64,000 nt of DNA from positions 4,643,501 to 4,707,500 of the forward strand of contig NZ_CP013949.1 in assembly GCF_000296215.2 (NCBI RefSeq), in the 5' to 3' direction. This DNA is from Bradyrhizobium sp. CCGE-LA001 (GTDB taxonomy: Bacteria; Pseudomonadota; Alphaproteobacteria; Rhizobiales; Xanthobacteraceae). Shown here in pieces: positions 33,434 to 42,044 of this stretch; position 1 is the stretch's first letter, and the number at the start of each line of letters is the position of its first letter. Both the position numbers and the translations under genes were made by a program. The notes below the pieces were generated by a model, which ran no database searches, was not told the DNA's origin, and saw only the letters and a list, made by a program, of their open reading frames with translations.

Positions 33434-34740
33434 TGCCGATGCTGACCGATCGCCGCCCCATCCTGCTCGCTAACGCCCGCGTCGTCGATCCCTCCAGGGA
33501 CTTCGACGGCGTCGGCGACGTGCTCATCGCCGACGGCGCCATCCGCGAGACCCGCCGCGGCATCGGCGCGGCCGGCGTGCCCGAAGGCACCGACATCATC
33601 AACTGCTCCGGCAAGATCGTGGCGCCGGGCCTGATCGACATGCGCGCCTTTGTCGGCGAGCCCGGCCTCAGCCACCGCGAGACCTTTGCCTCGGCGAGCC
33701 AGGCGGCTGCGACCGGCGGCATCACCACCATCATCTGCCAGCCCGACACCTCGCCCGTCATCGACAATTCGGCGACGGTCGACTTCGTGATGCGCCGCGC
33801 CCGCGACACCGCGATCGTCAACATCCAGCCGATGGCGGCGCTGACCAAGGGCCTGCACGGCCAGGAGATGACCGAGTTCGGCCTGTTGAAAGCGGCCGGC
33901 GCGGTCGCCTTCACCGACGGCGACAGGAGCGTGACCAACGCCCAGGTGATGCGCCGCGCGCTGACCTACGGCCGAGATTTCGACGCGCTGATCGTACATC
34001 ACACCGAGGATCCCAACCTCGTCGGCGAAGGCGTGATGAACGAGGGCGAGTTCGCGACCCGGCTCGGCCTGATGGGCATCCCGAATGCCGCCGAAGCCGT
34101 GATGCTGGAGCGCGACCTCAGGCTCGTTGCGCTGACCGGCGGCCGCTATCACGCGGCCTCGCTGACCTGCACCGATTCCCTCGATATCCTCCAGCGCGCC
34201 CGCGACGCAGGCCTTGCCGTCAGTGCCTCGGTCTCGATCAATCATCTGGCGCTCAACGAAAACGACATCGGCCCTTACCGTTCGTTCCTGAAGCTGTCCC
34301 CGCCGCTGCGCACCGAGGACGACCGCCGCGCGCTGGTGGCCGCGCTCGCCTCCGGCCTGCTCGACGTCATCATGTCCGACCACAATCCGCAGGACGTCGA
34401 GGTCAAGCGCCTGCCCTTCGCCGAAGCCGCGCCCGGTGCCGTCGGGCTCGAGACCATGCTGCCGGCCGGCCTGCGGCTGGTGCATAATGGCGAGATGGAA
34501 CTGAAGACGCTGATCCGTGCGATGTCGACCCGGCCGGCCGAGCTGCTGGGATTGCCGGGCGGAACCCTGCGCGCCGGCAGCCCGGCCGATGTCATCGTAA
34601 TCGACCCCGACACACCCTGGGTAGTCGATCCCGCCGACCTCAAATCGCCCTGCAAGAACACCCCGTTCGACGAGGCCCGCTTTACAGGCCGCGTGGTGCG
34701 CACCATTGTCGGCGGCCGGACGGTCTATGAGCATGTCTGA
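33433..34740 (+). CDS. pyrX: Dihydroorotase-like pseudoenzyme paired with PyrB
   Basis: 435 residues, amidohydrolase TIM-barrel fold of class I dihydroorotase. The metal-binding D-M-H-x-H at the end of strand 1 reads LIDMRAFVGEPG (Arg71 and Phe73 instead of the two His), and the later H-x-x-H-x-S reads YHAASLT, so the zinc site is not intact. The Asp in MSDHNPQ remains. This matches the inactive PyrX/PyrC' subunits that structurally support aspartate carbamoyltransferase in Pseudomonas and other proteobacteria. An active PyrC should then be encoded elsewhere. Start overlaps pyrB by one base (TGATG); a GTG at 33430 is also possible. Confidence 0.85.
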   Translation: MPMLTDRRPILLANARVVDPSRDFDGVGDVLIADGAIRETRRGIGAAGVPEGTDIINCSGKIVAPGLIDMRAFVGEPGLSHRETFASASQAAATGGITTIICQPDTSPVIDNSATVDFVMRRARDTAIVNIQPMAALTKGLHGQEMTEFGLLKAAGAVAFTDGDRSVTNAQVMRRALTYGRDFDALIVHHTEDPNLVGEGVMNEGEFATRLGLMGIPNAAEAVMLERDLRLVALTGGRYHAASLTCTDSLDILQRARDAGLAVSASVSINHLALNENDIGPYRSFLKLSPPLRTEDDRRALVAALASGLLDVIMSDHNPQDVEVKRLPFAEAAPGAVGLETMLPAGLRLVHNGEMELKTLIRAMSTRPAELLGLPGGTLRAGSPADVIVIDPDTPWVVDPADLKSPCKNTPFDEARFTGRVVRTIVGGRTVYEHV

Positions 34741-34787
34741 CGTACGAGATCGCTCGACCTGGAAGTTGGGCCTTTGGAGCTGCCGCC

Positions 34788-35384
34788 ATGGCGCTTGAAG
34801 CATTTTTGCCGGTGGCGTTCGTCATCGGCTATCTCTTCGGATCGATCCCGTTCGGGCTGATCCTGACCAGGCTTGCGGGTACGCAGGATATCCGCTCGAT
34901 CGGCTCCGGCAGCATCGGCGCCACCAATGTGCTGCGTACCGGCCGCAAGAGCCTCGCCGCGGGCACCCTGCTGTTCGATGCGCTCAAGGGCACCGCGGCC
35001 GTGGTGATCGCCGGCTACATCGCAGGACCCAATGCCGCCATGGTGGCGGGGCTCGGCGCTTTCCTCGGCCATCTCTTCCCGGTCTGGCTGAAGTTCAAAG
35101 GCGGCAAGGGCGTGGCCACCTATATCGGCGTCCTGCTCGGCCTGTTCTGGCCCGGCGCCATCGTGTTCTGCCTGCTCTGGCTCGCCACCGCCTTCACCAC
35201 CCGCTACTCCTCGCTCTCGGCGCTGGTGGCGGCGTTCATCACGCCGATCTTCCTGTGGTGGTTCGGGCACCTCGCCCTGTCGGCCCTGACGGCAGTGCTG
35301 ACGCTGCTGCTGTTCTACGCGCATCGCGAGAACATCAAGCGCCTGCAAGGTGGCAGGGAAAGCCGGATCGGCGAGAAGGCATAG
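34788..35384 (+). CDS. plsY: Glycerol-3-phosphate acyltransferase
   Basis: Integral membrane enzyme that transfers acyl groups from acyl phosphate to glycerol 3-phosphate, first step of phospholipid synthesis. 198 residues, five membrane segments. The three conserved motifs are GSIPFGLILTR, GSGSIGATNVLR and GHLFPVWLKFKGGKGVAT. A 47-base gap separates it from pyrX; the pyrB-pyrX-plsY order is common in alphaproteobacteria. Confidence 0.97.
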   Translation: MALEAFLPVAFVIGYLFGSIPFGLILTRLAGTQDIRSIGSGSIGATNVLRTGRKSLAAGTLLFDALKGTAAVVIAGYIAGPNAAMVAGLGAFLGHLFPVWLKFKGGKGVATYIGVLLGLFWPGAIVFCLLWLATAFTTRYSSLSALVAAFITPIFLWWFGHLALSALTAVLTLLLFYAHRENIKRLQGGRESRIGEKA

Positions 35385-35539
35385 CGTTTTGCGCGAACCG
35401 GGCATCTACGGATACCGAAGCGCTCCTTCTGCATTATATGCCAAATCCTGTTCGCAACTTGCGACCGAATCACGGTTGTATTGGCAAGCGAGTTCCGGGT
35501 CTGTCATCGTGACAGCGGATATGGCGGCGGTTGCTCAGA

Positions 35540-36745
35540 ATGAGCGAGAAGATTGTCGACACGCATGACGGGGATGGTTCGCTGGGTGCTTCTGGCACCG
35601 CAGCAAGCCGGCTGCTCTCGGCGACCAATATCTGGTCCGATGCGCCCTCGCCGCCCGCCCCAAATCCTCTTTCCGCTCTGCCGCCAGTGTCGCCACCCGA
35701 TCCAATCGCGAAAGCGCCCGTGACGGTCGAGGTCGTGACCACGGCCGCGCCCATTGCGCCCGTACAGCCGCATGCCCGCCAATGGCCGCCGCGAAGACTC
35801 TCGCTGGCGCTTCAGGGCGGCGGCACCTTCGCCGCCTTCAGCTGGGGCGTGCTGGAGCGGCTGCTGGAAGAGCCTGATATCGCGATCGACACCATCAGCG
35901 GCGCCAGCGCTGGCGCCATCAATGCGCTGCTGCTCGCTTGCGGCCTTGCCGAAGGCGGCCGGGAAGGCGCGCGCTCCCGGCTGAACCGGTTCTGGGTCCG
36001 GCTGATGCACGAGGCCTCATTCCGCTCGCTGATGCTGATCGGCGGCTTCTCGCCGGCCGGAAGCTCGGTCGCGTTCGGGCCGACGCTGCGCTCCGGCCAG
36101 TTCGATCCGTTCGATCTCGATCCGCTGCGGCAGGCGCTCTCGCGCGACATCGATTTTGCCGCCCTGCGCGACGCAAGGTGCCCAAAGCTCATGATCGCGG
36201 CGACGCGAATCCGCGACGGGCAGCAGCAGATATTCCGCAATGACGCCATCACCGCCGACGTCGCGCTGGCCTCGACCTGTCCGCCGCTCGTTCACTGCGC
36301 CGTGGAGATCGACGGCGAGGCCTATTGGGACGGCGGCTTCGGTGGCAACCCGCCGCTGCTGCGCCTGGCGCAGGAAACGGCGACGCCCGATGTCCTGCTG
36401 ATCCAGGTCACGCCGGCACGCGACAGCTACGTGCCGATCACGCTCGCAGCGATCGACCGCCGGCTCGACCAGATCGCGGCCAACGCCGCGCTCAACGCCG
36501 AGATCGCCGCGCTTGAATGGGCGCAGGCCCATGCCGCGCCTTCACTGCGGCTGTCCAGGATCGCGGCCGAAGACTTCGTCGAGGGCCTCGCGCAGCGCTC
36601 TTCCACGGATCTCGGCCGCGGCTTCATTCGCGCGCTGCACCGAAGCGGCCGTGAGGCGGCCGAGCGCTGGCTCGGGCAAGGCGCAGACGGCAACGCGCCC
36701 GCGCGTGATCAGCAGGCCGTTCGCCGCGAACCTGCGCTAGCCTGA
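35540..36745 (+). CDS. Patatin-like phospholipase
   Basis: 401 residues, cytoplasmic. After about 85 Pro/Ala/Thr-rich residues (probably disordered), the patatin domain begins LSLALQGGGTFAAFSWGVL (oxyanion GGG loop). The nucleophile Ser123 is in ISGASAGAINALLL and the dyad Asp264 in YWDGGFGGNPP. It should hydrolyse phospholipid or other acyl esters. ATG 35540 follows the weak TTG at 35531. The end overlaps the convergent amidase gene by 9 bases. No CBASS cyclase or Sir2-like partner is adjacent, so a defence role is not supported. Confidence 0.92.
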   Translation: MSEKIVDTHDGDGSLGASGTAASRLLSATNIWSDAPSPPAPNPLSALPPVSPPDPIAKAPVTVEVVTTAAPIAPVQPHARQWPPRRLSLALQGGGTFAAFSWGVLERLLEEPDIAIDTISGASAGAINALLLACGLAEGGREGARSRLNRFWVRLMHEASFRSLMLIGGFSPAGSSVAFGPTLRSGQFDPFDLDPLRQALSRDIDFAALRDARCPKLMIAATRIRDGQQQIFRNDAITADVALASTCPPLVHCAVEIDGEAYWDGGFGGNPPLLRLAQETATPDVLLIQVTPARDSYVPITLAAIDRRLDQIAANAALNAEIAALEWAQAHAAPSLRLSRIAAEDFVEGLAQRSSTDLGRGFIRALHRSGREAAERWLGQGADGNAPARDQQAVRREPALA

Positions 36746-37981
36746 TTTCGCCAGCGCATCCTCCAGGAACCAGGCCGCCGCAAGTGCGAGCGGATCATTG
36801 CCGAAGCGCGCGATCACCTGCACGCCGATTGGCAGGCCATTCACCTTCAGCACCGGCACGTTGACGCAAGGATTGCCCATCAGCGTCCACAGCCGGTTGT
36901 AGCGGGGATCGCCCGTGGTCGCGAGCTCCTTGGCCGGCGCGGTGCCGGGCGCGGAATAGGTCAGGAGCACGTCGACGCCCTCGAACAGCTGGCCGAGCTC
37001 GCGGCGTCCGCGCCGGCTGATCCGGCGCGCCTCGTCATATTCCTTCGGGGTCAGTCCGGCGGTCGCATCGAGGCTTGCGCGCAGCATCGGCGCGATCTCG
37101 TCGTGGCGTTCCGAAAACTCCCAGGCGAGCGCGCGATGCGCCTCGAAATCCTGGATGATCGGATGGATGCGCCAGGCGTCCTGCAGTGAGGCGGGCAGAT
37201 CGATCGTGCGCACATTGGCGCCCGCTCGCGTCGCCGCCTGAATCGCAGCCTCCAACCCCTGCTCCGCCGCCGGCTCCACGCTGCCTGCAAATTCCTGCCT
37301 GACTACGCCGATGCGCGGCGCCTTGGCCGGGGTGATGCCGGAGAACTCGGTGCGCCCCGTGATCGCCAGCAGCCCGCGCGCGAGATCCTCGGCGCGCGCC
37401 CCGAACAGACCAACCGTATCGAGCGCCCACGAATAGCATTTGACCCCGACCGTCGGCAGTATCCGGAACGACGGCTTGATCGCAGCCGTGCCGCAATAGG
37501 CGGCGGGGCGGATCACGGAGCCGCCGGTCTGCGTGCCCAGCGCCAGCGGAATCATGCCCGCGCCGACGGCCGCGGCCGAGCCCGAGGACGAGCCGCCCGG
37601 CGTGTGGCCCAGATTGTGTGGATTGAGCGTCGGCGTCGGATCGCGCGAGGCGAACGCCGTGGTCGTGGTCTTGCCGATGATGGTGGCGCCCGCCCGCTTC
37701 AACATCATCACCACAGGCGCATCCGAGCGCGGCTGCCAGCCGCGATAGATTTCCGAGCCCATCTCGGTCGGCATGTTGGCGGTGTCGATGATGTCCTTGA
37801 TGCCGACCGCGATGCCGCGCAGCGGGCCGGAGCCTTGCGCCTTGGCGGTTTTGTCATGACGGACGAAGGCGCGGACGTCCTTCTCCTTCGCCTCGATCGC
37901 CGCGTGCGACTGCGCGATGGCGGCATCGGGCGAAAGTTCGCCCGCTTCGATGCGGCGCTGGAGGTCGGCAAGTGAGATCAT
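36737..37981 (-). CDS. Amidase (amidase signature family)
   Basis: 414 residues. The Ser-cisSer-Lys triad segments are AVGIKDIIDTANMPTEMGS, PGGSSSGSAAAVGAGM and TQTGGSVIRPAAYCG. Residues C-terminal to the core resemble AtzF/allophanate-hydrolase-like and general amidases; GatA function is already covered by the true gatA in this window. Substrate unknown. It overlaps the convergent patatin gene by 9 bases and lies 115 bases from the divergent dprA start. Confidence 0.88.
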   Translation of the reverse strand: MISLADLQRRIEAGELSPDAAIAQSHAAIEAKEKDVRAFVRHDKTAKAQGSGPLRGIAVGIKDIIDTANMPTEMGSEIYRGWQPRSDAPVVMMLKRAGATIIGKTTTTAFASRDPTPTLNPHNLGHTPGGSSSGSAAAVGAGMIPLALGTQTGGSVIRPAAYCGTAAIKPSFRILPTVGVKCYSWALDTVGLFGARAEDLARGLLAITGRTEFSGITPAKAPRIGVVRQEFAGSVEPAAEQGLEAAIQAATRAGANVRTIDLPASLQDAWRIHPIIQDFEAHRALAWEFSERHDEIAPMLRASLDATAGLTPKEYDEARRISRRGRRELGQLFEGVDVLLTYSAPGTAPAKELATTGDPRYNRLWTLMGNPCVNVPVLKVNGLPIGVQVIARFGNDPLALAAAWFLEDALAKSG

Positions 37982-38096
37982 GGCACATCCTTCTTAATTG
38001 GTTTCGCTTTTAGCATCGGAGCAAAGCCGCGCAAGCGCACGCCGCTGTTGCGCAACGCCCCAAGGTTGTTCCATGCTGTCCCCACAAGGAGACGCC

Positions 38097-39215
38097 GTGG
38101 ACGCCATCAATCCGAGCATGGAGCTGACCGAGCTTGAGCGGATCGACCGCCTGCGTCTGATCCGCTCCGACAATGTCGGCCCGCGCACCTTCCGCTCGCT
38201 GGTCGATCATTTCGGCAGCGTGCGGGCTGCGCTGGAGCGGCTGCCAGATCTGGCGCGCCGCGGCGGTGCACAGCGATCGGGCCGCATCTGTAGCGCCGAT
38301 GAAGCCAAGGCCGAGCTAGCAGCAAGCCGCAAATTCGGCATCGCCTGGCGCGCGCCCGGCGAAGACGGCTATCCGGCGCGGCTGGCAATGATCGACGACG
38401 CGCCGCCGCTGCTGGCCGTGCGAGGCGACACGAAAACCTTGATGCGGCCGATGATCGCGATCGTCGGCTCGCGCAATGCCTCCGGCGCCGGGCTGAAATT
38501 CGCAGGCGTGCTCGCGCGCGAGCTCGGCGAAGCCGGCTTCGTCGTCATTTCCGGCCTCGCCCGCGGCGTCGACCAGGCCGCGCATCGCGCGAGCGTCGAG
38601 AGCGGCACGATTGCCGTGCTCGCCGGCGGACATGACTGCATCTATCCGCCCGAGCATGGTGATCTCCTCACATCGATCCTCGATCACGAGGGCGCTGCGA
38701 TCTCCGAGATGCCGCTCGGCCATGAGCCCCGCGCCCGCGACTTCCCTCGCCGCAACCGATTGATCTCCGGCGCCTCGCTCGGCGTGGTCGTGGTGGAAGC
38801 CGCGCACCGCTCGGGCTCGCTGATCACCGCGCGCATGGCCGCCGAACAAGGGCGCGAAGTCTTCGCGGTGCCGGGCTCGCCGCTCGATCCGCGCGCCGCC
38901 GGCGCCAACGATCTGATCAAGCAGGGCGCGACGCTCGTCACAGAAGCCGCCGACATCGTCAATGCGGTTCAGCCGATCATGGAGCGCCCGCTGATGCATC
39001 CGGCTGAAGAGCCCGACAGCGAGCCGTTCGAGAGCGATCCGCAAGGCCATGACCGCGACCAGATCACCGGCCTGCTCGGCCCCGCCCCTGTTACAATCGA
39101 CGACCTCGTGCGGATGTCCGGCGCCTCTCCCGCGATCGTGCGCACCGTGCTGCTGGAGCTCGAGCTGGCCGGCAGGCTCGAACGTCATGGCGGCGGGCTG
39201 GTGTCTCTCCTCTAA
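38097..39215 (+). CDS. dprA: DNA processing protein A
   Basis: Loads RecA on incoming single-stranded DNA during natural transformation; widely conserved also in bacteria not known to be competent. 372 residues from GTG 38097, chosen because AAGGAG lies 5 bases upstream; an ATG at 38073 is possible. N-terminal SAM-like segment, then the Rossmann-type DprA core GSRNASGAGLKFAGVLA, VVISGLARGVDQAAHRA, GGHDCIYPPEH, FPRRNRLISG and a C-terminal winged helix (DDLVRMSGASPAIVRTVLLELELAG). The end overlaps the convergent HxlR gene by 4 bases. Confidence 0.95.
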   Translation: MDAINPSMELTELERIDRLRLIRSDNVGPRTFRSLVDHFGSVRAALERLPDLARRGGAQRSGRICSADEAKAELAASRKFGIAWRAPGEDGYPARLAMIDDAPPLLAVRGDTKTLMRPMIAIVGSRNASGAGLKFAGVLARELGEAGFVVISGLARGVDQAAHRASVESGTIAVLAGGHDCIYPPEHGDLLTSILDHEGAAISEMPLGHEPRARDFPRRNRLISGASLGVVVVEAAHRSGSLITARMAAEQGREVFAVPGSPLDPRAAGANDLIKQGATLVTEAADIVNAVQPIMERPLMHPAEEPDSEPFESDPQGHDRDQITGLLGPAPVTIDDLVRMSGASPAIVRTVLLELELAGRLERHGGGLVSLL

Positions 39216-39634
39216 GTCTCGTTCCGCGCGTCGAACCGCGTCCGCGCCGTCGCGATCAGCTCCTGGTGTTTGATCGCCCACTCGCCGAGCGCTTTCACTG
39301 GCTCCTGAAGCCCACGGCCGAGATCGGTCAGCTCATAGTCCACGCGCGGCGGAAGGGTCGGAAAGATCGTGCGCGTGACGAGCCCGTCGCGCTCGAGGCC
39401 GCGCAGCGTCAAGGTCAGCATGCGCTGCGAGATGCCGTTGATCATGCGCTTCAGCTCATTGAAGCGCTTCGGACCGTCGCTCAGCATCATGATGACGAAC
39501 ACGCTCCATTTGTCGCCAACGCGCGACAGCACGGAGGCGACCCCGCGGCAGTCCGCATGGTCGGGATGCGGCGCGGGATCGGGGCGCGGCGTGGCAGGGA
39601 AACTGATGTTCGCAGGTTTCAAAGATGTGCCCAT
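39212..39634 (-). CDS. HxlR family transcriptional regulator (1)
   Basis: 140 residues; winged helix-turn-helix of the HxlR/MarR-like type. The family core is DCRGVASVLSRVGDKWSVFVI, RFNELKRMINGISQRMLTLTL and RTIFPTLPPRVDYELTDLG. Cys29 sits at the redox-sensing position of YodB/HypR-like members. It is divergent from the azoreductase gene, so it probably represses it and responds to quinones or other electrophiles, as B. subtilis YodB does for azoR1 (established for YodB, inferred here). Its stop overlaps dprA by 4 bases. Confidence 0.9.
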   Translation of the reverse strand: MGTSLKPANISFPATPRPDPAPHPDHADCRGVASVLSRVGDKWSVFVIMMLSDGPKRFNELKRMINGISQRMLTLTLRGLERDGLVTRTIFPTLPPRVDYELTDLGRGLQEPVKALGEWAIKHQELIATARTRFDARNET

Positions 39635-39717
39635 GGCTCAAAAAAGTGCGTTCTTGCGAGGATTTCTATAGTCACTCATGTAGCGCTGGTTACAAACTTA
39701 TACCAGGGTGACCCCAA

Positions 39718-40326
39718 ATGAAACTCCTCCATCTCGACTCCAGCGTCCTCGGCCCCCACTCCGTCAGCCGGCAGGTCTCCGCCGCCATCGTCGACCGGCT
39801 CCGGCAGGCGACGTCCGGCCTCGATATCACCTATCGTGATCTGACCCAGACCCCCCTCGCCCATCTCTCCGGTTCGCATCTGGCCGCCGCGCAAGGCGCA
39901 CCCGCGCCCGCGGAACTTGCACCCGACCTCGCCGCGAGCGCGGCTGCGCTGGACGAGTTTTTGGCCGCCGACATCGTCGTGATCGGCGCGCCCATGTACA
40001 ATTTCACCATTCCCAGCCAGCTCAAGGCCTGGATCGACCGCATCCTCGTTGCGGGCAAGACGTTCAGCTATGGAGCGAATGGGCCGCAGGGTCTTGCCGG
40101 CGGCAAGCGCGTGATCGTGGCCATCTCGCGCGGCGGCTATTACGGCGCGGAGACGCCATACGCGGCCGGCGAACATCTCGAAACCTATCTACGCTGGGTG
40201 TTCGGCTTCATGGGTATCACCAACGTCGAATTCATTCCGGCCGACGGCATCCAGGTCGGGCCGGAACACCGCGAAAAGGCGATCGCCGGCGCGCTCCAGT
40301 CGGCAACGAGCCTGCGCGCGGCCTAG
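39718..40326 (+). CDS. azoR: FMN-dependent NADH-azoreductase
   Basis: 202 residues, flavodoxin-like fold. Motifs: MKLLHLDSSVLGPHSVSRQVSAA N-terminal strand (quoted in part), GAPMYNFTIPSQLKAWIDRI for the FMN loop and VAISRGGYYG for the isoalloxazine site. It reduces quinones and azo compounds by two electrons and protects against electrophile stress. Divergent from an HxlR regulator, 83 bases between the starts. A 12-bp hairpin lies 21 bases after its stop. Confidence 0.93.
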   Translation: MKLLHLDSSVLGPHSVSRQVSAAIVDRLRQATSGLDITYRDLTQTPLAHLSGSHLAAAQGAPAPAELAPDLAASAAALDEFLAADIVVIGAPMYNFTIPSQLKAWIDRILVAGKTFSYGANGPQGLAGGKRVIVAISRGGYYGAETPYAAGEHLETYLRWVFGFMGITNVEFIPADGIQVGPEHREKAIAGALQSATSLRAA

Positions 40327-40346
40327 CCGTTCGCCACAGCTACGCC

Positions 40347-40376
40347 GTCGGGCGCAACGCGAATGTTGCGCCCGAC
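40347..40376. terminator. Bidirectional hairpin between azoR and SDR gene
   Basis: Perfect 12-bp stem GTCGGGCGCAAC/GTTGCGCCCGAC with a 6-base loop between two convergent genes. There is no T-tract directly after it, so strength as a terminator is uncertain, but the position suits both. Confidence 0.7.
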
Positions 40377-40393
40377 TAGGTTCGCTCAACCGA

Positions 40394-41167
40394 TCAGCCC
40401 CGGTAGATCGGCGCGCCGCTCGGAGAAGCGACCGCGCCGCCGTCCACGAAGATCTCCTGGCCCTGCACATGGGCGGAATCATCGGAGGCGAGGAACAGCA
40501 CCGTCTTGGCGACGTGATCGGTTTCGCCGATGCGGCCGAGCGGCGTCGTCAGCGCGATCCGTTTCTCGAACGCTTTCTCGGCTTCCGGCGTCGCGGTCGC
40601 GGGACCCCAGATCGGGGTGCGGATCGCGCCGGGCGCAACCACGTTGACGCGGATGCCGCGCGGCGACAGTTCCGATGCCATGATCCGCGCCATCGCCCGC
40701 ACGCCGGCCTTCGCAGCGCCGTAGGCGGAGTAGCCGGGAATGCCGAGCACCGAGATCACGGAGCCATTGAGGACGATAGAGGCATTGTCGTTGAGATGAG
40801 GCAGCGCGGCCTGAACGGTGAAGAACACGCCGGTGAGGTTGGTGCTGATGACCTTCTCGAACACCTCCAGCGTCGCTGATCCCAGCGGCGTGCCGCCGGC
40901 GATGCCGGCATTGGCGAACACGATGTCGAACTTGCCGAACTTTTCCGCGCCCTGCTTGATCGCAGCTTCCGTCGCGGCGATGTCGGTCGCGTCGGCAGCA
41001 AACGCGAGCGCGTTCGGCCCGAGCTCTTTCGCGGCCGCGTCCAGCGTTTCCTTGTTGCGCCCGGTGATCACCACCTTGGCGCCCTCGGCCACGAACAGTT
41101 TCGCCGTCGCAAGCCCGATGCCGCTGTTGCCGCCGGTGATCAGGGCCGTCTTACCTTGAAGTCTCAC
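40394..41167 (-). CDS. Short-chain dehydrogenase/reductase
   Basis: Classical SDR, 257 residues from GTG 41167. That start is preferred because CTGGAGG lies 5 bases before it, while the ATG at 41188 has no ribosome binding site. Cofactor motif TALITGGNSGIGLATAK, second motif FANAGIAGG (NNAG-type), catalytic S-x10-Y-x3-K with Tyr in YSAYGAAKAG. C-terminal GQEIFVDGGAVAS is typical. Substrate unknown; NADPH preference is suggested by Arg after the second strand (ITGRN). Divergent from an HxlR gene and its probable target. Confidence 0.9.
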   Translation of the reverse strand: MRLQGKTALITGGNSGIGLATAKLFVAEGAKVVITGRNKETLDAAAKELGPNALAFAADATDIAATEAAIKQGAEKFGKFDIVFANAGIAGGTPLGSATLEVFEKVISTNLTGVFFTVQAALPHLNDNASIVLNGSVISVLGIPGYSAYGAAKAGVRAMARIMASELSPRGIRVNVVAPGAIRTPIWGPATATPEAEKAFEKRIALTTPLGRIGETDHVAKTVLFLASDDSAHVQGQEIFVDGGAVASPSGAPIYRG

Positions 41168-41181
41168 GTTCGCCTCCAGTA

Positions 41182-41235
41182 GTTGCATGATGAAACTATG
41201 GTTGCGATCTAGGGCATATAGTTTTATGATGCAAC
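41182..41235. promoter_or_regulatory. Large inverted repeat between SDR and HxlR genes (candidate operator)
   Basis: Left arm GTTGCATGATGAAACTAT (41182-41199) pairs with right arm ATAGTTTTATGATGCAAC (41218-41235), 16 of 18 positions, across an 18-base spacer. It stands in the divergent promoter region, where an HxlR dimer would be expected to bind. The left arm overlaps the region just upstream of the SDR start. Confidence 0.75.
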
Positions 41236-41289
41236 CACACAAGCGCGTGATCGGCGCAGGCGCCGTGCGAACGCGACAGGACCAAGGTG

Positions 41290-41757
41290 ATGGTGAAACG
41301 AACGAGCTTCGAGGGTGACGCTTGCCCGATCGCGCGCTCACTGGACGCGCTCGGTGACTGGTGGTCGCTGCTGATCATCCGCGAGGCGCTGTTCGGCGTC
41401 CGGCGCTTCGGCGAGTTTCAGAACAAGCTCGGCATGGCCAAGAACATCCTATCAGTGCGCCTGCGCGCGCTGGTCGATCACGGCATCCTGGCCACCGCCC
41501 CCGCCTCCGACGGCAGCGCCTATTCTGAATATGTGCTGACGCCAAAGGGCCGCGGCACCTTTCCGATCCTGGTCGCGCTGCGGCAATGGAGCGAGGAGTT
41601 CGACGACCACCCCGAGGAGATCGCGACCATTCTGGTCGATCGCGAGAAAGGGCGCCCGGTGAAGAAGCTGGAAATGCGCGCGGAGGATGGCCGCCTGCTC
41701 AGCCCCGCGGACACCACGTTGAAGCCGCGGTCGGCATCGCGCAGACGGTCAGCTTGA
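41290..41757 (+). CDS. HxlR family transcriptional regulator (2)
   Basis: 155 residues. Core DACPIARSLDALGDWWSLLII, with Cys12 at the usual HxlR sensor position, then RFGEFQNKLGMAKNILSVRL, the recognition helix, and SAYSEYVLTPKGRG for the wing. The C-terminal extension is basic (SASRRRSA). It is divergent from the SDR gene and probably binds the 41182-41235 inverted repeat. Start ATG 41290, or GTG 41287; a purine-rich ACCAAGG lies upstream. Confidence 0.9.
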   Translation: MVKRTSFEGDACPIARSLDALGDWWSLLIIREALFGVRRFGEFQNKLGMAKNILSVRLRALVDHGILATAPASDGSAYSEYVLTPKGRGTFPILVALRQWSEEFDDHPEEIATILVDREKGRPVKKLEMRAEDGRLLSPADTTLKPRSASRRRSA

Positions 41758-41779
41758 CGGAGCACGACTGCCACCACCC

Positions 41780-41859
41780 CGTCATTGCGAGCGCAGCGAA
41801 GCAATCCAGAGTCTTTCCGCGGAGGGATTCTGGATTGCTTCGCTACGCTCGCAATGACG
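41780..41859. repeat. Palindromic repeat, CGTCATTGCGAG family (copy 1)
   Basis: About 80 bases forming a nearly perfect inverted repeat: CGTCATTGCGAGCG...GCAATCCAGA on the left and TCTGGATTGC...CGCTCGCAATGACG on the right. Related copies occur at 58311 and 62718. Confidence 0.9.
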
Positions 41860-41890
41860 AAGTTGAAGCAGAGCGCTCAGATCTAACCAC

Positions 41891-42022
41891 CGTCACCCTG
41901 AGGCGCCGGAGCGAAGCGGAGGCCTCGAAGGGCGACGGCCCGGCTGCATCACCGGGTCCGTTCATCCTTCGAGGCTCTCCACGCGCCGCTTCGCGTCGCA
42001 TGTCTCGCACCTCAGGATGACG
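41891..42022. repeat. Palindromic repeat, CGTCACCCTGAGG family
   Basis: Begins CGTCACCCTGAGGCGC and ends CACCTCAGGATGACG, with inner pairs CTCGAAGG and CCTTCGAGG. About 130 bases, next to the previous repeat and between HxlR and a small gene. It is a distinct family from the CGTCATTGCGAG elements. Confidence 0.8.
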
Positions 42023-42044
42023 GGTGATATTGGCCCGGCGCCCC

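Noticed and set aside
35540..37981. Patatin and amidase genes as a phage-defence pair (CBASS-like)
   Set aside because: No nucleotide cyclase, E1/E2-like or sensor protein lies next to them, and the two genes are convergent, not an operon.
39635..39717. Palindromic operator between HxlR-1 and azoR
   Set aside because: The best candidate, around GGTTACAAACTTATACC, has only four pairing bases per arm, too weak to support.
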